Origin: Bradyrhizobium sp. SSBR45G
Lineage (GTDB): Bacteria > Pseudomonadota > Alphaproteobacteria > Rhizobiales > Xanthobacteraceae
Length of the DNA stretch: 47,991 bases
Assembly (NCBI RefSeq): GCF_030159255.1
Contig: NZ_BSCT01000049.1
Location: 1 to 47,991, forward strand
Direction of reading: 5' to 3'
The notes under the pieces are model-generated. The model was not told the DNA's origin. It saw nothing but the letters and a program-made list of their open reading frames with translations, and did not search any database. Shown piece by piece: positions 28,419-36,954 of the stretch. Positions within the stretch are counted from its first letter, which is position 1, and each line of letters begins with the position of its first letter. The translations under genes and the position numbers were made by a program.

Positions 28419-29768
28419 CTAAGTTGCTAATACGCGCTCCGCCTGCGCCGCAACATCCAGCAGCAAGCGATCACGGCCGCGGGCCGCAATCAGCTGCAGG
28501 CCGTAGGGGAGACCGCCGGCGTTCTTCCCACACGGGATCGAGATCGCCGGCACGCCTGCGTGATTGACGAACGGCGTGAACACCGCATGTCCGCGCGGGC
28601 TCGCCGGCCTGCCGCCGATCTCGGACGGGCCGAGTTGCGCGAACGGCCAGGCGACACAGGGCACCGTCGGCGCCAGCAGCACATCGACCTCCATGAAGAA
28701 CGCGGCAAAGGCGCGTGCGATCTGCGTGCTCGCCTCGAGCGCGCGCGCGACATCGGCGCCGCTGAGGCCGAGGCCACGCTCGATCTGCTTGGCGATATCA
28801 GGATCGAATTGCGTGGCATCGCTGCGGAAGGCGTCACCAAACAGTGCTGCCAGCCCGGCATGCTGCAGCGGCATCACCGCGTCCTCGGCGAGGCCTGCGG
28901 GCCAGACGGGATCTCTCCGCGCAATCGACAGGCCCGCGGCCGAGAGACGATCGACTGCGTGTTCGAGGCCCGTGCGGATCTCGTCATCAACCGCGACGTC
29001 GAGCCCGAGGCGCGGCGAGAACGCGACGCGCAACTGGCTTGGATGATCGGCCAAGGGTGCTTCAAAGGAATGCGGATCGCGCGGATCGGCGCCGGCCATC
29101 GCCTCGAAGGCGAGCCTGGCATCACCGACATCAGCGGTGATCGGCGCGATCACCGAGATGCCCCAGCCGGCCTCGGGAAAACCGGGGCCATAGGGGATCG
29201 CGCCATAGGACGGCTTGAAGCCGACCACGCCGACATGGGCCGGGGGACGCCGGCTCGAGCCGCCGGCATCGGTGCCGATCGCGAGCGGCACGAGCCCCGC
29301 GGCGACCGCAACCGCTGGGCCGCCGGATGATCCGCCGGGCGTGAGGTCAGGGTCCAGCGGATGACGCGTCGGTCCATACAGCAGCGACGTGGTGACGCCC
29401 TTGCAGGCGAACTCCGAGGTCGCGCCGATGCCGACGACGACCGCTCCGGCCCGGCGCAGCCGTGCCACCGCGATCGCATCCTCGGGGGCCGTGAAGTTGG
29501 CGAACAGCCGCGAGCCCTGCGTGATGCGCCAGCCGCCGACCCAGATGTTGTCCTTGATCACGACAGGCACACCCGCGAGTGGCAAGTCCTCTCCGGCCGC
29601 CACGCGCGCATCGACGGCATCGGCCTCCGCACGCGTGCGCTCCGGATCTGTCGTGACGATGGCGTTGAGATCGCGCGCCGCGGCGATGCGGGTCAGCGCC
29701 TGCTCGGCCATCTCCCTCGCGGAGGTCTGCCGCGCCGTAACGGCGGCTGCGATGTCACTTGCGCGCAT
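28419..29768 (-). CDS. Amidase signature family hydrolase
   Basis: A 449-residue amidase-signature enzyme. The Ser-cisSer-Lys triad is visible: Lys72 in VIKDN, cis-Ser in GGSSGG (147-148) and nucleophile Ser171 in GTDAGGSSRRP. The family cleaves C-N amide bonds of varied substrates, including allophanate, carbamates and ureido compounds. It overlaps the upstream MFS gene by 14 bases, so the carrier and the amidase likely work on the same compound. Being next to allantoin genes, a ureide or other N-rich substrate is plausible, but that is inference. Confidence 0.92.
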   Translation of the reverse strand: MRASDIAAAVTARQTSAREMAEQALTRIAAARDLNAIVTTDPERTRAEADAVDARVAAGEDLPLAGVPVVIKDNIWVGGWRITQGSRLFANFTAPEDAIAVARLRRAGAVVVGIGATSEFACKGVTTSLLYGPTRHPLDPDLTPGGSSGGPAVAVAAGLVPLAIGTDAGGSSRRPPAHVGVVGFKPSYGAIPYGPGFPEAGWGISVIAPITADVGDARLAFEAMAGADPRDPHSFEAPLADHPSQLRVAFSPRLGLDVAVDDEIRTGLEHAVDRLSAAGLSIARRDPVWPAGLAEDAVMPLQHAGLAALFGDAFRSDATQFDPDIAKQIERGLGLSGADVARALEASTQIARAFAAFFMEVDVLLAPTVPCVAWPFAQLGPSEIGGRPASPRGHAVFTPFVNHAGVPAISIPCGKNAGGLPYGLQLIAARGRDRLLLDVAAQAERVLAT

Positions 29769-30948
29769 GGGATCGCTCCATCAGCAGAACGGCTGCGCCC
29801 GCAGCCGCTGTCAAGCCAAGTGCCACGAAGCTGCCGCCGAGCCCGACGCGCGGTGTCAGGACGGCAACCAGCAGCGGCGCGGCGACGAGGCCGAGAAACG
29901 AGGCGGTGAGCACCGCGCCGGTGGCCTCGGCGACGCGTCCAGGTTTTGCGAGATTGGCGATCTCGGCAATGAACACGCCGTTCCAGCCGCTCGCGGTCAG
30001 CCCGAACACGAAGGTCAGCAGCACCAGGATCGGCCGGCTCAGCTGCGCGCCCCACAGTCCCACCAGCAGTGCGCAGATCGCCATGCCTACCCCCGCCATC
30101 ACCAGCACCGCGCGCGCCGAGCGCAGCCGCGTGGCGACGACGCCCCAGCCGAGCCGTCCGAGGATGCCGGCGCCTTGCGCCGACGCCAGCACCCAGCCGG
30201 CCTCGACATGGCTCAGTCCGAGCTCCGCGGTGCCGAAGCTGACGAAGCAGGTGTTGAGGATCACCTGCATGCCGCTGAACGGGATCGAGGCGATGGCGAG
30301 CGCTGCCATCCGGCGGTCGGCGCTGATCAGCTGCAGCCGTTCCATGAGGCCGAGCCGCGGCATGACCACCGGCGCGATCGCGTAGGTTGGCCTGAGCCGC
30401 TCGAAGGCGGCGAAAGCGATGGCGGCGCAGACGATGACGGCGGCATAGGCGGAGTTCGGCGACATCAGGACGGCGATCGGCGGCAGCGCCAGCGAGCCGA
30501 CCACGGCGCCGATCTGGCTGCCGGTCTGCCGGATCGAGAACACCATCGCGCGCTTCTCGGCCGGCACCAGCCGCCCGAGCAACGCCGAGCTCGCCGGCGT
30601 TTCTGGTCCGACCGCAAGCCCCAGCATCAGCCCGGCGCCGAGCAGGGCCCATCCGCTCTCGAACAGCGCGAGCGACATGCCGGCGCTGACGACCACGGCG
30701 CACAGCGCCGCAACGCGCAGCGAGCCGAGCTTCTGCACCAAGGTGCCTCCCCAGAACGAGGAGACGAGGCTGATGGCGAACGCCGCAGTCGAGAACAGCG
30801 ACAGCTGTTCGATGCTGAGGCCGGCGCGCGGCGCCACCGTGCCGGGTGCGAACAGCGCCAGCGACACCAGCGCCTGCAGCGCGATCATCGCGGCGAGCGC
30901 GGGCCACAGCGGCACGGCTGGCGCCGCGGCAGGTTTCGCGTCTATCAT
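29755..30948 (-). CDS. MFS transporter
   Basis: A 397-residue major facilitator with about twelve membrane segments. It has an MFS-like loop-2 region (SSFWGGTLVQKLGSLRV) and a FSIRQTGSQIGAVVG segment typical of the cyanate/nitrate-like and organic-acid MFS groups. It is the first gene of an operon with the amidase, with overlapping ends. Its start is only 29 bases from the divergent transthyretin-like gene. It is probably an importer of a small nitrogenous compound later hydrolysed by the amidase; direction and substrate are not shown by the sequence. Confidence 0.88.
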   Translation of the reverse strand: MIDAKPAAAPAVPLWPALAAMIALQALVSLALFAPGTVAPRAGLSIEQLSLFSTAAFAISLVSSFWGGTLVQKLGSLRVAALCAVVVSAGMSLALFESGWALLGAGLMLGLAVGPETPASSALLGRLVPAEKRAMVFSIRQTGSQIGAVVGSLALPPIAVLMSPNSAYAAVIVCAAIAFAAFERLRPTYAIAPVVMPRLGLMERLQLISADRRMAALAIASIPFSGMQVILNTCFVSFGTAELGLSHVEAGWVLASAQGAGILGRLGWGVVATRLRSARAVLVMAGVGMAICALLVGLWGAQLSRPILVLLTFVFGLTASGWNGVFIAEIANLAKPGRVAEATGAVLTASFLGLVAAPLLVAVLTPRVGLGGSFVALGLTAAAGAAVLLMERSHARK

Positions 30949-30977
30949 GCCGCGACAACCTGATGACGGAGTGCAAA

Positions 30978-31319
30978 ATGGCCGGCGGTATCTCGGTTCA
31001 TGCGGTCGATGTCGCGAATGGGCGTCCGGCGCTCGGACTGCGCGTCGCGATCTGGCGCGTGGCGCCGGACCGCACGCTGCTCGCCGAAGGCCAGCTCGGC
31101 GCCGACGGCACCCTGCAGGCGCCGGTCGTCAAGGGCGACGGCGTGACGGCCGGCGAGTATGAGGTGCTGTTCCATGTCGGCGAGTTCTTCGGGGCGGGAG
31201 CACGGGCGAAATTCCTGACCACAGTGCCGTTTCGCTTCGCGATCGACAAGGTCGAGGAGCACTTTCATCTGCCGTTGAAATTCACCCCCTGGGGCTATTC
31301 GATCTTCCGCGGGGCTTGA
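30978..31319 (+). CDS. Divergent transthyretin-like protein with altered active site
   Basis: A 113-residue transthyretin-like paralogue. It keeps His8 (SVHAVD) and His97 (HFHLPL), but the conserved Arg of the NADGR loop is Thr45 (GADGTLQ), and the C-terminal YRGS is FRGA. These are residues used by hydroxyisourate hydrolases, so it probably does not do the same reaction as the copy at 26271, or does it poorly. The ATG at 30978 has GGAG six bases upstream; an ATG at 30963 is also possible. It starts back-to-back with the MFS/amidase operon, suggesting a role with that operon's substrate. Confidence 0.88.
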   Translation: MAGGISVHAVDVANGRPALGLRVAIWRVAPDRTLLAEGQLGADGTLQAPVVKGDGVTAGEYEVLFHVGEFFGAGARAKFLTTVPFRFAIDKVEEHFHLPLKFTPWGYSIFRGA

Positions 31320-31333
31320 GTGCGTGCGGCCGT

Positions 31334-31446
31334 CCTTCGAGACGCCCGCCTGCGGCGGGCTCCTCAGGACGAGGGCTGATTGCTTGGCGGTGTATCAACC
31401 CTCATGGTGAGGAGCGCCGCTTGCGGCGCGTCTCGAACCATGAGGC
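31334..31446. repeat. Palindromic repeat, second family
   Basis: An imperfect inverted repeat. Left: CCTTCGAGACGCCCGCC, GGCGGGCTCCTCAGGACGAGGG. Right: CCCTCATGGTGAGGAGCG, GCGCGTCTCGAACCATGAGG. The sequence differs from the CCCGGG type at 28244. It fills most of the 148-base gap between the convergent transthyretin-like and ABC permease genes. Such elements are common in Bradyrhizobium. Confidence 0.75.
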
Positions 31447-31467
31447 CTCCGCAGCCAGACGCCTCGA

Positions 31468-32283
31468 TCAACCCGTCAGCCGCTTCGAAAGACCCGTGGT
31501 GCGCTCCATGATCGCCATCAGCGCCACCGTGCCGATGATCAGCACGCTCGACAGCGCGGCGATGGTGACGTCGAGCTTGCCTTCGAGGTCCTGCCACATC
31601 CGGATCGGCAGCATGTCGGTGGCGGCGTCGCGCAGGAACAGCGACACCGGCACGTTGTCGAACGACGACATGAAGGCGATGAAGGCGCCGGAGATGATGC
31701 CGGGGCGGATCAGCGGCAGCACGATGCGGCGGAACGTGTAGAGCCTGGAGGCGCCGAGGATCGCCGAGCTTTCGAGCAGGGTCGGCTCGAGCTGCGCCAG
31801 CGCGGCGACGGTGTTGCGCACCACATAGGGCACGCAGACGACGGTGTGGCCGATCACCAGCGTGAGCAGCGAGATCGGCAGGCCGATCAGCGAGAAGAAC
31901 ATCAGCGCGGCCAGCCCGAACGCCAGCGCCGGCAGCACCAGCGGCGACATGAACAGCGAGTCCAGCAGCTTCGCCGTCAGCGTCTTCGAGCGCGAGATCG
32001 CCAGCGCCGCGGCGACGCCGAGCACGACCGACAGCCCCGTCGACCACAGCGCCACCACGACGCTGTTGCGTGCTGCGAATTGCAGCTGCCAGGCGTTCCA
32101 CAGCTCGACATACCAGCGCGTCGAATAGCCGGGCGGCGGGAATTTCAGCGAGAAGCCCGAGGTAAAGGAGACGATCACCACGACCAGCGACGGCGACACG
32201 ATCAGGATCAGCGCCAGCACCGCGATGACCGTCATGACGATCTGGAAGCTGAGGGCCTCGAAATTCTTCTGCCTGCGGCTCAT
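31468..32283 (-). CDS. ABC transporter permease, PotC type
   Basis: A 271-residue inner-membrane permease with about six membrane segments, of the polyamine/opine/iron importer class (PotC-like). The cytoplasmic EAA loop is in LEPTLLESSAILGASRLYTF, followed by RRIVLPLIRPGI. It is the last gene of a four-gene operon transcribed leftward. Its ATG overlaps the upstream permease by 4 bases. It pairs with that permease to form the membrane channel. Confidence 0.93.
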   Translation of the reverse strand: MSRRQKNFEALSFQIVMTVIAVLALILIVSPSLVVVIVSFTSGFSLKFPPPGYSTRWYVELWNAWQLQFAARNSVVVALWSTGLSVVLGVAAALAISRSKTLTAKLLDSLFMSPLVLPALAFGLAALMFFSLIGLPISLLTLVIGHTVVCVPYVVRNTVAALAQLEPTLLESSAILGASRLYTFRRIVLPLIRPGIISGAFIAFMSSFDNVPVSLFLRDAATDMLPIRMWQDLEGKLDVTIAALSSVLIIGTVALMAIMERTTGLSKRLTG

Positions 32284-33161
32284 CGCGCGTCTCCATAGCC
32301 GCGGGCGCGCCGGCCGAGCGTCGAGAACAGCGCGACGATCGCCAGCACCGCGAACAGGAAGATGATCGAGATGGCGGCGGCGAACGGCCAGTTCTGCAGG
32401 GTCGAGGCCTGCTGATACAGATACATCGGCATGAACAGCATCTGCCCGCCACCGACCAGCGATTGCGTGATGAAGGCGGTGATCGCCGCCGCATAGGTCA
32501 AGGTGCAGCCGGCAATGATGCCCGGCATCGACAGCGGCAGCATCACCTTGACGAAGGTGCGCCAGCTGCCGGCGCCGAGCGAGGCCGAGGCATCGGAGAG
32601 ATTGGGGTCGATGCGGCCGATCGCGGTGATCAGCGGCAGCACCATCAGCGGCATCTGCACCTGCGCCAGCGCCGCGATCAGCCCTCCTTGCGTGTAGATC
32701 ATGCGCAGCGGCGTGCCGATCAGGCCGAGCGATTGCAGCACGGAGTTGATGATGCCCTGCCGCCCCAGGATCACGATCCAGGCGAAGGTGCGGACCACGA
32801 CGCTGGTCAAGAGCGGGAGCAGCACGATCATGATGATCAATGTCTGCACCCGGCTGCCGGAGCGCTGGTAGAGCCAGGCGATGGGATAGCCGAGCACAAG
32901 GCAGGCGAGCGTGACCTCGGCGCCGAGCAGAAGCGTCGCGCCGAGCACGGACAGGCTGAAGGGGTCAGTCAGGAACTTGATGTACTGGCCGAGCCCCCAC
33001 ACCGTCGCCGCGGTGTCGTTGTGGAGCGACAGATAGAAGAGTTGCGCCAGCGGCAGCACGAAGAAGATCGCGAACGCTGCGCCTAAGGGCAATGCGAGCC
33101 CGAGGCTGAAGCTGGTCACGTCTCGAGGTGCTGTCGTGCTTGCTGCCGTGGCGCTCTTCAT
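32280..33161 (-). CDS. ABC transporter permease, PotB type
   Basis: A 293-residue permease with about six membrane segments, the PotB-like partner of the next gene. The EAA loop is in DPNLSDASASLGAGSWRTF, followed by VKVMLPLSMPGI. It starts 3 bases after the binding-protein stop, showing tight co-transcription. Together the two permeases carry the substrate delivered by the upstream binding protein. Confidence 0.93.
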   Translation of the reverse strand: MKSATAASTTAPRDVTSFSLGLALPLGAAFAIFFVLPLAQLFYLSLHNDTAATVWGLGQYIKFLTDPFSLSVLGATLLLGAEVTLACLVLGYPIAWLYQRSGSRVQTLIIMIVLLPLLTSVVVRTFAWIVILGRQGIINSVLQSLGLIGTPLRMIYTQGGLIAALAQVQMPLMVLPLITAIGRIDPNLSDASASLGAGSWRTFVKVMLPLSMPGIIAGCTLTYAAAITAFITQSLVGGGQMLFMPMYLYQQASTLQNWPFAAAISIIFLFAVLAIVALFSTLGRRARGYGDAR

Positions 33162-33164
33162 GGT

Positions 33165-34211
33165 TCAGATCTTGATGTCGCGATTGAACTTCTCGATCCA
33201 GGACGCGCGCTGTTCGTTGATCTTCTTCCAGTCCTGGAACACGAACTTCTTCTTCAGCTCCGCGGTGTCCTTGGCCAGCACCTTGGCGATCTCGCCGGAC
33301 ATCGCGACCTTGGTGTTGGTCGGCACGATCAGATAGGGCGAGTTCATCAGGGTGGTTTGCACCTCCGGCGACAGCGCCGCCTCGATCAGCTTGAAGGCGA
33401 GCTCCTTGTTCGGCGAGTTCTTGACGATATGGATCGTGGTCTTGAAGGCGATCGCGCCTTCCTTCGGTGCCACGAACTCGACCGGCACGCCGCGCGCCTT
33501 CAGGATCTGAATCGCGTTGAAATTGCCGGGCGAGATGTCGATCTGGCCCTGCTGGAACAGGGTCGCCAGCGCGCCGGGATTGGCCGCAACCGCGGCGAGG
33601 TTTGGCTTCAGCTCCTCCAGCGCCTTGAAGCCTTCGTCGACATTGGCCTCGGAGCCGCCGCGCATGCGCGCGATCTCGACCAGCCAGCCGGTGCCGAGCG
33701 TGGAGTTGAGGTTCGTGATGCCGACCTTGCCCTTGAACTCCGGCTTCCACAGATCGGCCCAGGACGTCGGCGGCGTCTTCACCGTCTCCGGATTGTAGGT
33801 CAGCCCGACCACTTGGAAAAACGGCGCCGGGCCCATCGCGTCCTGCGCTTCCGGAATCAGGTCCTTGTAGTAGGCGCTCTTGTCGGCCGGGAACGGATCG
33901 ACGAGATCCTGGCCGATCGCGACCAGTGCCGGACCCGGATCGTGCAGCATGACGTCGATCGGCGGATTGGCCTTGGCGGCGTTGACCTTGGCGATCTGGT
34001 CGACCGAGAGCATCGGATCCAGCACGATGGCCGCATCGGCGTTGGCCTTGCGGAACGCCGGCACCAGCACCGCCTTGTGCGCCTCCTCCCAGCTGCCGGT
34101 GAAGGTCGCGAATACCAGCGGCCGCGCCTGTGCGAGGCTCAGGCCGGGGAAGGCGTGCATGGCTCCCAGCGTCAAGGCGCTGGTCAGGAGCCGGCGGCGA
34201 TCAAGCATCAT
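33165..34211 (-). CDS. ABC transporter substrate-binding protein, PotD type
   Basis: A 348-residue periplasmic binding protein. The signal begins MMLDRRRLLTSALTLGAMHA and is cleaved near SLAQA. The mature part follows the PotD-like (spermidine/putrescine class) fold, with FATFTGSWEEAHKAV at the start and LTYNPETVKTPPTSWADLW in the middle. The class also takes opines, thiamine derivatives, phosphonates and iron; I cannot pick one. Being between purine/ureide genes and a racemase-family gene, a nitrogenous compound is a reasonable guess only. Confidence 0.92.
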   Translation of the reverse strand: MMLDRRRLLTSALTLGAMHAFPGLSLAQARPLVFATFTGSWEEAHKAVLVPAFRKANADAAIVLDPMLSVDQIAKVNAAKANPPIDVMLHDPGPALVAIGQDLVDPFPADKSAYYKDLIPEAQDAMGPAPFFQVVGLTYNPETVKTPPTSWADLWKPEFKGKVGITNLNSTLGTGWLVEIARMRGGSEANVDEGFKALEELKPNLAAVAANPGALATLFQQGQIDISPGNFNAIQILKARGVPVEFVAPKEGAIAFKTTIHIVKNSPNKELAFKLIEAALSPEVQTTLMNSPYLIVPTNTKVAMSGEIAKVLAKDTAELKKKFVFQDWKKINEQRASWIEKFNRDIKI

Positions 34212-34235
34212 GTTTCACTCCGATGTGTTGGTTGT

Positions 34236-35321
34236 TCATTCCGGGAAGACGGTGGCGAGTCCGGCCGCGAGCGGCGCGACGCGCACCGGCGTGCCGGCCT
34301 CGCGCAGCGGCGTGCCGCCGGTGCGGGCCTGCGAAATCTTGATGCTCGTTCCGTCCTTGGCCTTGATCTCGTGGACGACGGTGGCGCCAAGCGGCAGCGC
34401 CATGCCGATCTCACCGCCAAAGCCGGTGTCGTCGCTGACGAAGGTGAGATGCTCGGGACGCAGGCAGACGGTGACCTTGTCTGAGGCACTGACCGGTTTG
34501 GGCGCGCGGGCGATGATCTCGCCGCCGGCTTCCAGGGCGACTTTCGCGCCGCCCGCGTCAGTCGCAACCACCACGCCTTTCATCTTGTTCGCGGTACCGA
34601 CGAAGCTATTCACGAACAGCGTCTGTGGCTGGTCGTAGATCTCCGAGGGCGTGCCGAACTGCTCGAGATGGCCATGGCTGAGCACCGCGACGCGGTCGGC
34701 CATCGACAGCGCCTCCTCCTGATCGTGGGTCACGATCAGTGTCGTGGTTCCGGCCATGCGCTGCAGCCGCTTGACCTCAATCTGCATGTCCAGCCGCAAA
34801 TTCTTGTCGAGCGCGGCGAACGGCTCGTCGAGCAGCAGAATCGACGGCTTGATCGCGAGCGCGCGCGCCAGCGCCACGCGCTGCTGCTGGCCGCCCGACA
34901 ATTGCCGCGGCAGCCGCTCGCCGAACGGGCCGAGCTGCACCATGTCGAGCAGCCGCTGCGCTTCCTTGTTGCGCGTCGCCTTGTCGACGCCGCGCGCGGC
35001 GAGGCCGTAGCCGACATTCTCGGTGATCGACAGATGCGGGAACAGCGCATAGTTCTGGAACACGATGCCGACCGCGCGGCGATTGGGCGGCAGCGCATCG
35101 ACGACGTCATTGCCGATGATGACGCGCCCCTCGCTCTGGCCGATGAAGCCGGCGATGATGCGAAGCAGCGTGGTCTTGCCGCAGCCGGACGGGCCGAGCA
35201 GGGCGATGATCTCGCCGCCTTTCACATCGAGATTGATGTCGGAGACCGCCATCGTGCCGCTCGCAAAGCGGTGGGTGATCCGATCCAGAACGAGCGACTT
35301 GGCTTCCGATACGCTGGCCAT
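34236..35321 (-). CDS. ABC transporter ATP-binding protein, PotA type
   Basis: A 361-residue ATPase and first gene of the importer operon. Walker A is LLGPSGCGKTT, the signature is LSGGQQQRVALARAL and Walker B is ILLLDEPFAALD. A C-terminal TOBE regulatory domain (about 280-361) contains VTVCLRPEHLTF, as in PotA/CysA-like importers. ATG 35321, after AGGAAG, was preferred to an upstream TTG at 35336. A promoter should lie in the repeat-bearing gap upstream. Confidence 0.94.
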   Translation of the reverse strand: MASVSEAKSLVLDRITHRFASGTMAVSDINLDVKGGEIIALLGPSGCGKTTLLRIIAGFIGQSEGRVIIGNDVVDALPPNRRAVGIVFQNYALFPHLSITENVGYGLAARGVDKATRNKEAQRLLDMVQLGPFGERLPRQLSGGQQQRVALARALAIKPSILLLDEPFAALDKNLRLDMQIEVKRLQRMAGTTTLIVTHDQEEALSMADRVAVLSHGHLEQFGTPSEIYDQPQTLFVNSFVGTANKMKGVVVATDAGGAKVALEAGGEIIARAPKPVSASDKVTVCLRPEHLTFVSDDTGFGGEIGMALPLGATVVHEIKAKDGTSIKISQARTGGTPLREAGTPVRVAPLAAGLATVFPE

Positions 35322-35477
35322 GGGCTTCCTGCTCAATGAGTTTGAAAAAGCAAGAAACGTGCCGCCTTTTCGGGCAGTGGGGGCCGTTTGTGTACAAGCA
35401 AGCGCGCGACCGGTATGCGAGTGTGCCGGGCTTGCGTAGCGCTCGTAGCAAGCTGTTTATCGCTCGCTCTCTCCCCA

Positions 35478-35628
35478 CGTCATTCCGGGGCGCCCGAAGG
35501 GCGAGCCCGGAATCCATACCCACAGGCCGTCATTGTCGGGCGAGAGGGCCGTGGCGACCTCTCGGATCTACGCAGTCAGTCGTGGTTATGGATTCCGGGC
35601 TCGCGCTGACGCGCGCCCCGGAATGACG
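35478..35628. repeat. Long palindromic intergenic repeat
   Basis: The left arm (CGTCATTCCGGGGCGC, then GCGAGCCCGGAATCCATA) pairs with the right arm (TATGGATTCCGGGCTCGC, then GCGCCCCGGAATGACG), separated by about 60 bases. It is the same general class as the repeats at 156 and 28244. Apart from this repeat, I see no gene in 35322-35662. Confidence 0.8.
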
Positions 35629-35662
35629 GAGGAGAGAGACGGCGCTCCTCACGCCATTCCAA

Positions 35663-36412
35663 CTAACCGTCGCGGTGCTCCAACCGCGCGGCCAGTGCTT
35701 CCGGCAATCCCGTCGTCGGCTTCGCCGCCGGGCGGCGGAAGGTGCCGGCGGTGGCCTTGCGCATCTTCAGCGCCAGCAGCGCTTCGGCCTGTTTCACCGC
35801 GGCGACCACCTGATCGACCACCGGCACGGGAATGCGGTGCGCGACGCGGGCGGCGAGACCCGAGAGCGGCGCGCCGGCGAAGATCAGCACGTCAGCGTCA
35901 TTCTCCTCGACCGCACGCAGCGCCAGCTCGACCAGCAATTCTTCCTTCTCATTCTGCACATCGGAGATCTGCTTGAAGCTGCCGTCGAGCATCCGGATGC
36001 CGGCGCAGCGCTCCATCAGACCGTGCATGCGCACGCACTCCTCGTACCAGGGGCCGAGCGCCTGCGCGAACGTGACGATGGCGAAGCGCCGCCCGGCCAT
36101 GCAGGCGGTCAGCATCGCTGCTTCCGCGAGCCCGATCACCGGCACGTCGAACAGCTCGCGCGCGGCGAACAGTCCGGGATCGCCGAAGGCGGCGATGATT
36201 GCGGCGTCGAAGCTGCCATTTCGCTCGGCCAGCATCTCCAGCGCGACGGCGCCGCCGATCTGCGCCTCGGCGCGGGTCGCGATATAGGGCACGCCGCGCG
36301 GTGCGGTGCAGGGGATCAGCGTCGTGCCGGGCGCGGCTGCGTCGCGGCCGACCTGCAGCATCAGGTCGGTGATGTCGGTACGGATGTTCGGATTGAGCAG
36401 CAGGATGTTCAT
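35663..36412 (-). CDS. Asp/Glu/hydantoin racemase family protein lacking both catalytic cysteines
   Basis: A 249-residue protein of the Asp/Glu/hydantoin/allantoin racemase family. The fold markers NPNIRTDITDLM, FGDPGLFAARELFDVPVIGLAEAA and RRFAIVTFAQAL are clear. In racemases, two cysteines act as the acid-base pair, in ACFGDPG and LGCAGM contexts. Here the first is Ala75 (AAFGDPG) and the second is Gly180 (FAGAPLS). It therefore should not racemise by the two-cysteine mechanism. ATG 36412 is preferred over an upstream frame. The ABC importer is upstream of its end and may share a substrate. The function is open. Confidence 0.82.
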   Translation of the reverse strand: MNILLLNPNIRTDITDLMLQVGRDAAAPGTTLIPCTAPRGVPYIATRAEAQIGGAVALEMLAERNGSFDAAIIAAFGDPGLFAARELFDVPVIGLAEAAMLTACMAGRRFAIVTFAQALGPWYEECVRMHGLMERCAGIRMLDGSFKQISDVQNEKEELLVELALRAVEENDADVLIFAGAPLSGLAARVAHRIPVPVVDQVVAAVKQAEALLALKMRKATAGTFRRPAAKPTTGLPEALAARLEHRDG

Positions 36413-36479
36413 GGCGCCTCGCGAGGGAACGCCAAAGCTTGCCCGAGCCATTGCGGCTCTGTCTACAGTGGTGAGCCGT

Positions 36480-36941
36480 TCAGGCGGTGCCGGCTGTTCC
36501 GCCGACGATGATGGCGATGAAGGTCGCGAGCATCGCGGCCATCGCGCCGACGCTGAGCAGCCGCCGCAGCTTCAGGAACCAGGATCGCCCGTCGCCGCCA
36601 CCGAAGCAGAGCTCGTCGACGATGAGCGCTGCCAACAGCGCCGCGGCCAGCAGCACCAGCGAGGCCGCAGCCGGCAGCAGCAGCGCGGCCCAGCCGAGCA
36701 GCGCCGGTGTGACGCCCCAGGCCATGCGCCACCACCCGGCCAAGGCGGGTGCCTGCACGGCGAGGCCCCAATGCACGGCGCCGAGGAAGCTCAGGATGAC
36801 GGCGCCGTAGGCGATCTGCGCCTGCACGGCCATCAGGCGCACCGGCCCCTGGCCCGCGATCACCAGCAAGGCAAAACCGACGAACGGGATCAGCCCGGCC
36901 AGTCCGAGGATGCGCATGGACGTTGGAATGCCGGCGAGCAT
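36480..36941 (-). CDS. DUF3429 family membrane protein
   Basis: A 153-residue integral membrane protein with about five hydrophobic segments. The QAQIAYGAVILSFLGAVHWG segment is the signature of DUF3429, whose function is unknown. It is the last gene of a three-gene operon with the SDR and the DUF2256 genes, and starts 13 bases after the DUF2256 stop. In other proteobacteria these small proteins often accompany photolyase/cryptochrome genes; none is visible here. Confidence 0.85.
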   Translation of the reverse strand: MLAGIPTSMRILGLAGLIPFVGFALLVIAGQGPVRLMAVQAQIAYGAVILSFLGAVHWGLAVQAPALAGWWRMAWGVTPALLGWAALLLPAAASLVLLAAALLAALIVDELCFGGGDGRSWFLKLRRLLSVGAMAAMLATFIAIIVGGTAGTA

Positions 36942-36954
36942 GATGTGATCTCTC

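Noticed and set aside
29389..30963. A 524-codon plus-strand frame across the amidase and MFS genes
   Set aside because: Antisense to two well-supported genes; the sequence is Arg/His/Gly-rich low complexity with no motif.
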